Translations under genes and position numbers: made by a program
NCBI GenBank assembly: GCA_030267965.1
Contig: BRYA01000139.1
Span: 4,811-40,983, forward strand
Source: Triparma columacea
Taxonomy: Eukaryota > Sar > Bolidophyceae > Parmales > Triparmaceae
Direction: 5' to 3'
DNA length: 36,173 bases
Shown here: positions 18,411-27,132 of the stretch, piece after piece
Layout of the letters: the number at the start of each line of letters is the position of its first letter
Numbering within the stretch: position 1 is the stretch's first letter
The notes under the pieces: model-generated
The model's database searches: none
What the model saw: the letters and a program-made list of their open reading frames with translations, nothing else
What the model was told of the DNA's origin: nothing

Positions 18411-19727
18411 TCAAACCATCCCCACCGCCAGCGCCGCCGCGCTAGATGCCGTAACGATCCCTCCAATCCCTCCAAATTTTCTAAAGTCCCTCCCAAGTTT
18501 CTCCTTATTCCCCCACTCGCTCTCCCTAACAATCATCCCCGTCATCCCCGTCGCAACCCCCGTCCCCGCCGTCCATATAAACATACCGTTCCCCTCAAGT
18601 CCCGCCCCAAAGCCAGCGGTAATCATACCTATACCGAATAATGCAGTCCCTAACATTAACCTCCACCTAGTCCCATCGTCACCGTAAGCAAGTGCTGTGC
18701 TACCTAACCCTAACTTCTTATCGTCGCCTTTGTCTTGGTGGGCGTAGATCGTATCGTATACTACTGTCCAACTTGCGAAACCTAGATATAGTGGTACTGC
18801 AAGTGATGGTTGAAATGTACCTGTGGCTATAGTAGGTCCTAGTAGTGTGCCTGAGTTGATCATTAAACCAAGTACATACTGTGGTTTATCCGTCCATCTT
18901 TTCGCCGTCGGGTATAGTAGAAAAAGCGGTACAGTAGCAAGCCCCATTTTAACCGTCTCGAAAGTATGGGGTAAAGAAACTAACACGCCTAAACCAACTG
19001 ACATTTGTAAACCCAACCATCCGACTGCTTGTGTAGTTGTAACATCACCGTTAGGCAATGGACGTGTACTTGTACGGGCTACGGAACCGTCTATGTCACG
19101 GTCTAATATATCGTTTAACGTACAACCTGCACCTCGCATTGTGTATGAACCTATTGTTAGTAAACTTACTGTTGTTAAGGTTGAGAGGAGAGGTGGGGTG
19201 GGTAGGGTGGAGAGGGAGAGGAATAACGAGGTTAATGTTGGGGTTAGAAGAAGGTATGTACCTATTGGACGAGAAAGACGGGAGAGATTGTAGTATGGGA
19301 GGAGGGGGGGAGGGATCATACGGGTTATTGGACCTGCTGTTTCCGGAGTTTGTGTGGTTGGTGTAGGAGGTGAGGTTGGTGGAGAAGGTGAGGTTGGGGG
19401 TCTTGGTGGGAGATTGTTGGTCTCAGAGTTGTCCTCATGGTTGTTGTCCCCATTTTTGTTGTCCTCATCGTTTGTTTTTGACGTTTTTGATGTTGTTGTA
19501 TAATGCCGTGGTGATTTTATTGACCGTTGATTGTAAAGTGATGTATTAAATGTGTATGGATGAACAGTTTGTTGTGGTTCGATGTGAGGTCTCCTTGTTA
19601 GGTTGGGATTAATGACTCTATTCATGAGTCCATTCGTGAGGCAATTTATGTGGTAATATCGGCAGATATTTAACCCTAATCTAGATCCTAATCTAGATCG
19701 TTGTCGAACTATACTGCTTATAAACAT
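18411..19727 (-). CDS. COQ2: 4-hydroxybenzoate polyprenyltransferase (UbiA family)
   Basis: A single exon of 438 residues. The first 130 residues are a basic presequence (MFISSIVRQRSRLGSRLG) followed by a Pro/Thr-rich linker, pointing to the mitochondrion. Then come about eight membrane helices of the UbiA fold. The first Asp-rich motif is NDILDRDID (205-213), followed by GSVARTSTRPLP, and the second is YDTIYAHQDKGDD (324-336); both bind Mg2+ and the polyprenyl diphosphate. The enzyme joins the isoprenoid tail to 4-hydroxybenzoate in ubiquinone synthesis. RPIGTYLLL..T is the usual first-helix motif of COQ2. No intron is visible. It is divergent from a BspA-like LRR gene. Other UbiA enzymes (plastid quinone synthesis) are less likely given the leader and motifs. 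Confidence 0.92.
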   Translation of the reverse strand: MFISSIVRQRSRLGSRLGLNICRYYHINCLTNGLMNRVINPNLTRRPHIEPQQTVHPYTFNTSLYNQRSIKSPRHYTTTSKTSKTNDEDNKNGDNNHEDNSETNNLPPRPPTSPSPPTSPPTPTTQTPETAGPITRMIPPPLLPYYNLSRLSRPIGTYLLLTPTLTSLFLSLSTLPTPPLLSTLTTVSLLTIGSYTMRGAGCTLNDILDRDIDGSVARTSTRPLPNGDVTTTQAVGWLGLQMSVGLGVLVSLPHTFETVKMGLATVPLFLLYPTAKRWTDKPQYVLGLMINSGTLLGPTIATGTFQPSLAVPLYLGFASWTVVYDTIYAHQDKGDDKKLGLGSTALAYGDDGTRWRLMLGTALFGIGMITAGFGAGLEGNGMFIWTAGTGVATGMTGMIVRESEWGNKEKLGRDFRKFGGIGGIVTASSAAALAVGMV

Positions 19728-20237
19728 TGGTTATAGGATTTTGGACCTCTCTGTTTTGGCAAAAGAAAATCTTATCGAAATATAGGTAAGGCGGGATAAC
19801 AATGACAATAATAACCCGTGTTGAGGCTTTGAACAGTTGTTATTTGTCCTGTCGATGTTTTTAATTTCCCATTCAGGTCCAAGTTCAAGTTATTTCCCCT
19901 CTTCAATCGTGGGCGACTCCGAATACACATTGGGTTTGGATTTCTCGTCTCATAGACGATATAATACTACTTTCGGCCATATTTCTGATACCGTTTATAT
20001 CATATTGGGGTTATATTGGGAAGAGAACCACCATTGACGCCACAATGACTCATCCTTGAGGGTCTCACCGTCCCTCTCCCTTGTTCTTTGTCAATTACAC
20101 CACACTCACCCTCCTGATTCCCGTCAATAATATAGGAATTCGCAGATAAACAGTATCAAATAGTTTGGGCTTTCAACTGTTACCGTAGAGACGGGTGAAA
20201 AGATCCACTCAACCCCGGGACTCTCCCCTTCCCCAAA
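19728..20237. promoter_or_regulatory. Upstream region of COQ2 and BspA-like gene 1, duplicated copy
   Basis: No gene is seen in this 510-bp head-to-head spacer. Much of it (19777-20150) is an inverted copy of 34740-34967, upstream of the second BspA-like gene. The best block starts GAAATATAGGTAAGGCGGGA at 19777 and runs through AATGACAATAATAAC. Others contain TTATTTCCCCTCTTCAATC and CCTCCTGATTCCCGTCAATA. About 150 bp (near 19945-20100) is present only here. Conservation over a non-coding stretch suggests a promoter, or simply a recent duplication. Confidence 0.65.
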
Positions 20238-21590
20238 ATGCCCCATATATATATGTATAATGGTATCACTACACTTCAGTGGCTCAAAAGTGAATTCACG
20301 GAAGTAAAATTTGCACTAGGAGTGGCGACAATTGGTGATCGAGCCTTCAAAGGGTGCTCTTCCCTCACGGCCATCACCATCCCGGACTCAGTGAAGATGA
20401 TTGGCAGAAGCGCCTTCTCTGGATGCTCCTCCCTCACGGCCATCACAATCCCAGATGGAGTGACGTCGATTGGCGAACACGCCTTCAATGAATGCTCCTC
20501 CCTCACGGCCATCACAATCCCAGATGGAATGACAACGATTGGCGATTACGCCTTCAAAGGATGCTCCTCCCTCACGGCCATCACCATCCCGGACTCAGTG
20601 ACAATGATTGGCAGAAGCGCCTTCTCTGGATGCTCCTTCCTCACGGCCATCACAATCCCAGACGGAGTGACAGAGATTGGTAGGGCAGCCTTCTTAGAAT
20701 GCTCCTCCCTCACGGCCATCACAATCCCAGACGGAGTGACAGAGATTGGTAGGGCAGCCTTCAGAGAATGCTCCTCCCTCACGGCCATCACCATTCCGGA
20801 CTCAGTGACGATGATTGGCAGAAGCGCCTTCTCTGGATGCCCCTCCCTCACGGCCATCACAATCCCAGATGGAGTGACAACGATTGGCGATTACGCCTTC
20901 AGAGGATGCTCCTCCCTCACAGATATCACAATCCCAGACGGAGTGACAACGATTGGCGAACACGCCTTCAGGGAATGCTCCTCCCTCACGGCCATCACCG
21001 TCCCAGACGGAGTGAAGATGATTAGCAGAAGCGCCTTCTCTGGATGCCCCTCCCTCACGGCCATCACAATCCCAGATGGAGTGACAACGATTGGCGATTA
21101 CGCCTTCAGAGGATGCTCCTCCCTCACGGCCATCACAATCCCAGACGGAGTGACAACGATTGGCAATTACGCCTTCAACGGATGCTCCTCCCTCGTAGCC
21201 ATCACAATCCCGGACGGAGTGACGATAATTGGCGGAGACGCTTTCAGAGATTGCGCCGCCCTGATGAAGCTCAGTTTATCCCCTGTCATCTCCGTCGAAT
21301 CGGGCGCTTTCATGAATTGCACCGCCTTAATCGCTGCCGCTGCCGATAAAAATATGCCGACTGTCGAGGACCTCCTCCATTACAGGTGGCACCGCAATGT
21401 CGCTGTGATCGAACGCGTCAACGCTCTTCTGTGCCTCAAGGGAAGCTGGGATCACGTGGAGGATCCACCCAGGAGATCCGCTAGGAAGCGGAAGCGAACT
21501 GACGGAGTTGAATTCTCCCCGCTAAGGGCAAGTGGGGCACGTGAGAAGATCCCGAAAGTTTTGTGGAGAGTTATTCTGGAGTTTCTCTAA
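20238..21590 (+). CDS. BspA-like leucine-rich-repeat protein 1
   Basis: A single exon of 450 residues. About 15 tandem 23-residue repeats of the BspA/Treponema type (LTAITIPDGVTxIGxxAFxxCSS) fill residues about 25-360. An invariant C-terminal block follows (CTALIAAAADKN, LLHYRWHRN, ALLCLKGSWDHVE), then a basic cluster (SARKRKRTD) and the ending REKIPKVLWRVILEFL. The same tail closes the second copy at 32944-34659. There is no signal peptide. The basic cluster could direct it to the nucleus, and the ending resembles a short helical docking peptide, though this is inference. BspA repeats form extended protein-binding solenoids; the partner is unknown. Within the array, units starting MIGRSAF recur exactly every 207 bp. 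Confidence 0.88.
   Translation: MPHIYMYNGITTLQWLKSEFTEVKFALGVATIGDRAFKGCSSLTAITIPDSVKMIGRSAFSGCSSLTAITIPDGVTSIGEHAFNECSSLTAITIPDGMTTIGDYAFKGCSSLTAITIPDSVTMIGRSAFSGCSFLTAITIPDGVTEIGRAAFLECSSLTAITIPDGVTEIGRAAFRECSSLTAITIPDSVTMIGRSAFSGCPSLTAITIPDGVTTIGDYAFRGCSSLTDITIPDGVTTIGEHAFRECSSLTAITVPDGVKMISRSAFSGCPSLTAITIPDGVTTIGDYAFRGCSSLTAITIPDGVTTIGNYAFNGCSSLVAITIPDGVTIIGGDAFRDCAALMKLSLSPVISVESGAFMNCTALIAAAADKNMPTVEDLLHYRWHRNVAVIERVNALLCLKGSWDHVEDPPRRSARKRKRTDGVEFSPLRASGAREKIPKVLWRVILEFL
20321..21260. repeat. 69-bp LRR repeat array with 207-bp higher-order period
   Basis: The coding array is built of 69-bp units. One variant (ATGATTGGCAGAAGCGCC, coding MIGRSA) occurs at about 20397, 20604, 20811 and 21018, exactly 207 bp (three units) apart. 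The array therefore grew by amplifying a three-unit block. Because 69 is a multiple of 3, other frames and the reverse strand are also open and produce false ORFs. Confidence 0.93.
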
Positions 21591-21706
21591 CTCTTTGTTG
21601 TTCTAGATGACAATAAAACTCATTGTTGTTGAATCAATCGTTCAATTGTTAATTGTAGAGCCATTTTTGCCGAATCTCCTCACCATTTCCCCATACTTTT
21701 CATACA

Positions 21707-23543
21707 ATGCTTTTAAATCAATGTTTGCTTACAAGACTACGACCTAGATTGATAACGAGAAGATATGCAGGAACATGGAACTGGTCAAAAGACTCTAAAG
21801 ATGGAGATAGGAAAGATGAGGCTATAAATGGAGGCTTGAATAATGGTGAGAATCGACGACTGAACTATCAAACACTCATTATATCACATTAAACTGCTAC
21901 AATAACCCTTATTATACACACTATACTCACACCATATACACACACAACACACATACATTATATCAGCCTCCACATCCTCTTCCTCCTCCTCCTCCACCTC
22001 CTCCCCTCAACCAACCTCCATACAATCCCAAATCCTCAAAACCTGTTCCTCCCTACACACGTCAATAATGCCGCTCAACACATCCCTCCGAGGCCCCCTC
22101 GAGCGTCAGTCCGACGTATCCACCTCCCTCCCCTTTGTCTTCCTAGTAGGTAACCACTCCTCCGGTAAGTCCACCTTCATAAACCACGTCCTAGGTCGTT
22201 CCATCCAGACCGCCGGCGTAGCCCCTACAGACGACTGCTTCACCATCGTTACACCGGGGGTAAAGGACGTAGATCAGGACGGACCGGCTGTCATTGGGGA
22301 CCCGGATATGGGATTCGGTGCACTCAGGGCATTCGGACCTACACTCGTTCACCACACTAGATTGAAGGTTAGGAGGTAAGCAGGAGGGAGCGCTTGTGCG
22401 GTTCGTAAGGAATCTTTCAAGGGTCAAACACCAAGAGAGAATTTTCATCTTAACACCCCTCCACCCCACCTCCCCTTCAGTGACACAAAGACCTCGGGTT
22501 TCATGATGGTAGATTCCCCCGGTATGATAGATTCTCCCGTCACCCCCGATTCCCTTTGGTCCACCTCCCCTCCCCCTCCCTCCTCAACCGCCATGGACCG
22601 TGGTTATGATTTTGAAGGTGTAGTGAGATGGTTCGCGACTAGAGCCGACGTTATATTACTATTCTTCGACCCTGATAAACCCGGTACAACCGGTGAAACA
22701 CTATCTATCCTTGTAAACAGTTTGGGAGGCATGGATCATAAGTTGTATATCGTATTGAACAAGGCGGATAAATTCAGGAAGATACACGACTTTGCAAGAG
22801 CGTACGGTAGTCTGTGCTGGAATTTAAGTAAGGTCATCGGCAGGAAAGACTTACCTAGGATATACACCATGTGCGTCCCCACCACACTCGGTGGTGTTGG
22901 TGAGGGTGAAGTCGGCAGTGGTATGTTAGGTCAAGGTTTAGAGGATTTAGCAGAGACTAGAATCGAGCTTGTATCCGAGGTCATGAAGGCGCCCATGAGG
23001 AGGGTTGATAACGCGATCACTAGACTCGGGGATAATATTTCACTACTTGAAATGCACGGGAGAGTTACAATGGAAGCACAAAGACAGTATAATCAAGTTA
23101 GATCTAGAGGGAGGATCGAGGTACTCGGGGTTGTATGCCTAACGGTTGCTGGGGTTGCGGCTACCGTAACAACAGGGATGCCACCAACTGTTGCTGCTGC
23201 GATCGCGGGGGCGGGGGTACTGGGGGGAGGAGGACTTGGTGTGGTAAATGGAAGGAAAGTTGAGGATGAGGAAATGAGACTTGTAACGGAAGAGGGGTTA
23301 GGGGAATGCTTCAGAAGGACGTACAGTAGGAGGGTTAGCGAGGGGGATGAAGAGCTCGCGAGCTGCTGGGAAAGGGTTAGGGGAGGACTTAGGGATAACT
23401 TGAAGGCGGTGGGGTTGGAGAATTTGGTTAAGGTGGAGGAAGGGGATTTGGAGAACTTGAGGAGAATACTAGAAGAGGATATACCGGAACTTAGGAGAAT
23501 GGCGAGCACGAGAATGGGAGATAAGGAGGGGGGGGGCATTTAA
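21707..23543 (+). CDS. Organelle-targeted dynamin/EHD-like GTPase
   Basis: Exons 21707-21845, 21967-22375 and 22481-23543 join in frame to 536 residues. The first 46 residues are basic and Leu-rich with no acidic residue up to residue 28 (MLLNQCLLTRLRPRLITRRYAG), a mitochondrial-type presequence. A Ser run follows. The G domain has G1 GNHSSGKST (about 109-117), a G2 Thr in GVAPTDDCFT, G3 DSPG (194-197) and G4 NKAD (275-278), with LLFFDPDKPGTTGE between. Residues about 393-432 are a Gly/Ala/Val-rich hydrophobic hairpin, which could insert into a membrane. The tail is helical and charged. The layout resembles EHD/sarcalumenin and mitofusin-type large GTPases that shape membranes. No calcium-binding EH domain is present. 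Membrane remodelling in mitochondrion or plastid is inferred. Confidence 0.85.
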
Positions 23544-23601
23544 TTACGTATGGGTATGAATGGCGGGGGGGGGGGGGGAGGGGAAGGGAAAGGGAGGTAT
23601 A

Positions 23602-23627
23602 NNNNNNNNNNNNNNNNNNNNNNNNNN
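23602..23627. other. Assembly gap (26 N)
   Basis: A run of N lies between the GTPase 3' end and the plastid protein 3' end. The flanks are G-rich on the left and C-rich on the right (poly-G near 23563-23578, poly-C near 23659-23671), which probably stalled sequencing. No reading frame crosses it. Confidence 1.
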
Positions 23628-23692
23628 TTGTTTTAGGTCTTCCTTTTTGGCAGGAACCTCCCCCCCCCCCCTTCCCCTCCCCTTCCCTTCCT

Positions 23693-24606
23693 TCACTCCC
23701 TGTAGGTTGCCCCGTCACTCCCAAGTTGAGCAGCCGTGAAAACCCCCAAGCTAACGCTGAACCCTAGTAGTACGAGCAGCCCCGGGGTGAAGTTAGGCTC
23801 GACTACAGACACTATGAAAGAGTCGAGAGAACTGGGGAGAGGATTGTGGGTAGCGGCAGCGTAGGCCTCCAGGGTTATGGCTACACCAGCGAGGACAAAG
23901 ACCACGGTCGAGACTGGGGGAGCGCATTAAGGAGGAGCGGCGGGAATGAGAAAGAAGGGAACGCGTGAGAACTTTTTAACGTCGACTACGATCCCAATAG
24001 CTCCTCCTCCTCATCCCTCCTCACCTGCAACTCCGGCCTTGAGGAATCTGTCGATGAATATTTGAACAGGAGCTGGGATCATGGCCATGATATCGTTGGG
24101 TGCTTCCGAGGCCTTCTTGGCCGCAGCGGCTTTCACATCCTTCCGGCTCGCGGAGGGCGTCATACCGAAACGCTCTGTGATGCAAGGGTGGGGGGGGGGG
24201 GGGGGGTTGTGAGACACAACGTCAGGGGAGCATAACCCTATCAGCAGACTATGTACGTAAATATGCCTTCCGAAGCACATTTATCCCTCCAACACGACTG
24301 CTCACCTGCGAGAATTTTGTCCTGTCGCTCTGAGTCTGATAGTTGGGTAAATGAGGGGTCATTATTGGAAGCTACTGACGCATCAGGCGTTAATTTTGTT
24401 GTTGATCCAGGTGCTGTTGGTGTAATCGTTGTCGTCGTAGGTTTTTTGACCGCTGATTGAGTCGCTGGCTTTCCAAAACCCTTATTTTGCTTCGCCCAGG
24501 TCTTAGTCATCGAGGTTTTAACAGTCCCCCGGGAGGGAACGAGGAAAGGAGAAGCTTTGTGGGTCCCTAATATCAAATAAATGAAGAGAAATAAGTAAGA
24601 TTGCAT
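23693..24606 (-). CDS. Plastid-targeted two-helix membrane protein, unknown function
   Basis: Three exons (24606-24306, 24174-24025, 23913-23693; phase 1 junctions) give 223 residues. The start MQSYLFLFIYLILGTHKASPFLVP is a signal peptide followed by an ASPF site, resembling the ASAFAP motif at which heterokont plastid precursors are cut. A Thr/Pro/Lys-rich transit-like region follows. The conserved-looking core reads LSERQ-like (SDSERQDKILAERFGMTPSASRKD), then APNDIMAMIPAPVQIFIDRFLKAG and two TM helices (STVVFVLAGVAITLEAYAAA; LLVLLGFSVSLGVFTAAQLG). I do not recognise the family; a small thylakoid or envelope protein is likely. The first intron carries a long C-run on the sense strand. Confidence 0.78.
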
Positions 24607-24789
24607 CGTTATTTCAAGTTATGGGATGAGAAAAGGGATTTTTGGCCTTGATTTCACTGAGGACTGAGTCTGGACTGAGATTGGGTTTCTTAACGAGACT
24701 TCTGCCACCGCACCGACGTCGCAAAATATTAGGAGCAATATAATTTAGCGCTGCCGACAAAACATGTCTTGCAAACCGTCGGCGTCCGA

Positions 24790-26061
24790 CTACCAGAAGG
24801 GAACGAAAGGCTTGTAGACAACGTTGACGATTCCTGCTCCAGGGTCGACCACCACATAGTACTTGTTATGCACGCTGCTCAGGCAGTTAAAGAGGGGGGA
24901 GTTAGCTCAGCAAATGCGGGGCTGAAAATGCGCGTCGACGTGCCTTGTCAGAATGCCTGTCTCTCACCTGTTCTTCTTCCAGAGCTCGTCCTTCCCCCCC
25001 CACTCGTCCACCTGGAAGCATGCGCTCGTTATCTCCACCTTTCCCGTTTTCGCGCTCTGGGAGGGACGTAGGGCGAAGAAGAGATTAGACGAGATGAGAT
25101 GAGTTGAAATGAGATGAGATGACGAAGGAAAACAACAATCTTGAAATGCCACCAACTCAACCAAATCCCGCGACTCTCTTCGCTCGCCAGAAATTCGCCG
25201 CCTGCGTACCTTCTGCACGCTAACAGTATCTTTGTATATCGCCTTTGTAACTTCCTTATATTCCGCGAACTTGTCCTCAGCCTGGCACATGGCTCCCCCG
25301 ACGCACACTAGCTTGAGGAGGTGGTAGATCCACTCCTTCTTCTGCCCCTCCTCGAAGAGGTGGCAGTTCTCGGAGTCGGGGTTCACGAGCATCTCGCGGA
25401 GCTTGTCCTGGATAGTTATTCCGTCGAAGGTTTCGTCCATGCATGCGCGGATAAGGTCTGTTGATGTGACCACCTCATTGTCTGTGGTGACGGCGTCGAA
25501 GAAGTTCATGTTGAGGACCGAACAAGACAGGGGTGTCACTGAGACTCCGGTGATGTCTTCGACGGAAGACGTTCCCAGGGTGGCACCGACTGCAGGGTCA
25601 TTGACAAAGGAGCGAACGAGGGACGTTAGGGAGGTAACATCACCTTTCTTTATGTGGGTTGAGGAACGGAAGCGGGCGACTTTGAGGTCCGGGAGGAGGT
25701 TCCTAAGGGGGTTGGGAGCGAAGTGGGGGGGGGGGGGGAGGGGGTGAGAGCAAGAAAGGCAAGGGGATGGGGATGGAGGATCAACTAAATCTCAATTGAA
25801 TTCCTTCACATGAGTTTCACATCACCAGATGGTGGACAGAGCGCACGTGTCGAGCCTGCAAACCACCAATTTGCCCATGCCCCCCCCCTCCCCCCCAACC
25901 TTCTCAGCCAACACCAACTGGACGCACCATTTTGTGAGCAGCTCATTATTCTTCTTGGAGGCAAGAAAGGAGAAGCTGTGGTTGACAAGAGTGAACGTGG
26001 TTGGAGCGGGCACGGCTGATGCGTCGGGTGCGGAGTCCTGGCTCTCAATGAGTGATGCCAT
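24790..26061 (-). CDS. CFAP300: Cilia- and flagella-associated protein 300
   Basis: Four exons (26061-25928, 25702-25210, 25056-24968, 24874-24790) give 266 residues, against 267 in human CFAP300 (C11orf70). The exon 1/2 junction splits a Trp codon (TG|G), giving KWNLLPDLKVARF where human has QWSMLGRLKAQAF. Further matches are SVLNMNFFDAV (human LSMSFFHRL), LLKLVCVGGAMCQAEDKFAEY (human [21 protein letters not shown]), TKAIYKDTVSVQK, TGKVEITSACFQV and YYVVVDPG. CFAP300 is a cytoplasmic factor needed to assemble outer and inner dynein arms; its loss causes primary ciliary dyskinesia in people. Its presence implies the organism builds motile flagella at some stage. It is divergent from the cupin gene by 248 bp. 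Confidence 0.93.
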
Positions 26062-26198
26062 TATTGGGAGAAAATTTAGAAATTATAATTCAGAAATAAA
26101 TCACTTGGACTTTGCTCAAACAAAAAACAACCTGTAACGATCAGCTTATCACAGCTTCTAAGTGAGGGTCTATTCTTGAAGCTACATACCCCCTCTTA

Positions 26199-26252
26199 CT
26201 GTCAATCAATTCAATTCACACACAATTCAATTCAATTCACACACAATTCACA
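26199..26252. repeat. AATTCACACAC / CAATTCAATT simple repeat
   Basis: Interspersed CAATTCAATT and CACACACAATTCA units lie in the spacer between CFAP300 and the cupin gene. Confidence 0.75.
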
Positions 26253-26309
26253 CGAGACAAACTACTAGTAACTACAAACAATCAACTCACAAAAGTCCAA
26301 TTTCTCTTC

Positions 26310-26837
26310 ATGTCGGAATGCACGGTTCAAATCACACACGAGCGCCCAGCAAGCGACAAGTACGCCCAAGCTTCCACGTCGTGGCCCCTGTGGGACAGCA
26401 CCACACACGAGGACGGCAGTGGCAAGTTTCATTTTGCATACAACGGTGATTACACCACGGAGCGGACCTACATTTGCTCTGGCAGTGCGACGTTGACCCC
26501 GGACGATGGTTCGGATCCCGTGCACATTCGTGCCGGTGACGCAGTGTGGTTTCACCATGGATTTTCCTGTGAATGGGCGGTGCACGAACCCATGACCAAG
26601 CGGTACCAATACTTCGGTGCGGACGGAGCCATCAAAACCCCCGCTGCCATCGCTTGCGACGATTGCGGGGTTGACTGCGAGAAAGAAAGTTACCTCGTTG
26701 GTGGGGAGGAAGACTTGTGCCCACAATGCTATGCCAAACGTGGAGGAACGGGGGGAGAACACCAACGCATGGGTGTGGCCGTGGTGGTGGAGGAAGAGGT
26801 GGAAGCACGACCAAAGAAGAAGGCAAAGACGACGTAA
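26310..26837 (+). CDS. Cupin-domain protein with Cys-rich C-terminal module
   Basis: A single exon of 175 residues. Residues about 20-105 are a small cupin of the DUF861/EutQ-like group: WPLWDSTT, SGKFHFAYNGDYTTERTYI, SGSATLTPDDG, then GDAVWFHHGFSCEWAVHEPMTKRYQYF. The usual second-motif His pair is present. Residues about 113-140 are CDDCGVDC...LCPQCYAKR, a CxxCxxxC...CxxC arrangement that could hold zinc, similar to the start of a ZZ-type finger or a small zinc ribbon. The end (ARPKKKAKTT) is a good nuclear localisation signal. DUF861 proteins bind small carboxylates or act on ureido compounds in bacteria. A nuclear cupin joined to a zinc module is unusual, and the role is not known. Confidence 0.75.
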   Translation: MSECTVQITHERPASDKYAQASTSWPLWDSTTHEDGSGKFHFAYNGDYTTERTYICSGSATLTPDDGSDPVHIRAGDAVWFHHGFSCEWAVHEPMTKRYQYFGADGAIKTPAAIACDDCGVDCEKESYLVGGEEDLCPQCYAKRGGTGGEHQRMGVAVVVEEEVEARPKKKAKTT

Positions 26838-27132
26838 AGGGGTTGATGCCAATACAGCAGGCATGGTTTCACAGGAATGAAGGAATTGTATGTTGTGTGT
26901 ACGTTTTTTATGTGTACTTTTATGTTAATGTGGTGCGTGTACATGCTAGGGTTATACACTACATCTACGATCTCCACGAATATTACATGATATTTCTGTC
27001 TTCGTTCCTTGAGACCACGTTGGCCCCTCATCTCCAGTTCGTTTAGACCACCTCAGACCACCTCACCTAAACCCGTTCAATTCTGATACACACCACAGCC
27101 ACCACCAATATTAATAGACCCTGCCTTCTACT
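26838..27132. other. Convergent intergenic spacer (cupin / malonyl-CoA decarboxylase)
   Basis: These 295 bp hold both 3' untranslated regions. Repeated TGTGTGTACG / TTTTATGTG and CAGACCACCTCA motifs occur. No gene is seen. Confidence 0.5.

Noticed and set aside
20276..21349. Long open frames on the reverse strand and in another forward frame over the first BspA array (rich in MAVREEH or LLPHGHH)
   Set aside because: They come from the 69-bp period being a multiple of three; the frame with LTAITIPDGV matches a known repeat family and continues into a unique tail.
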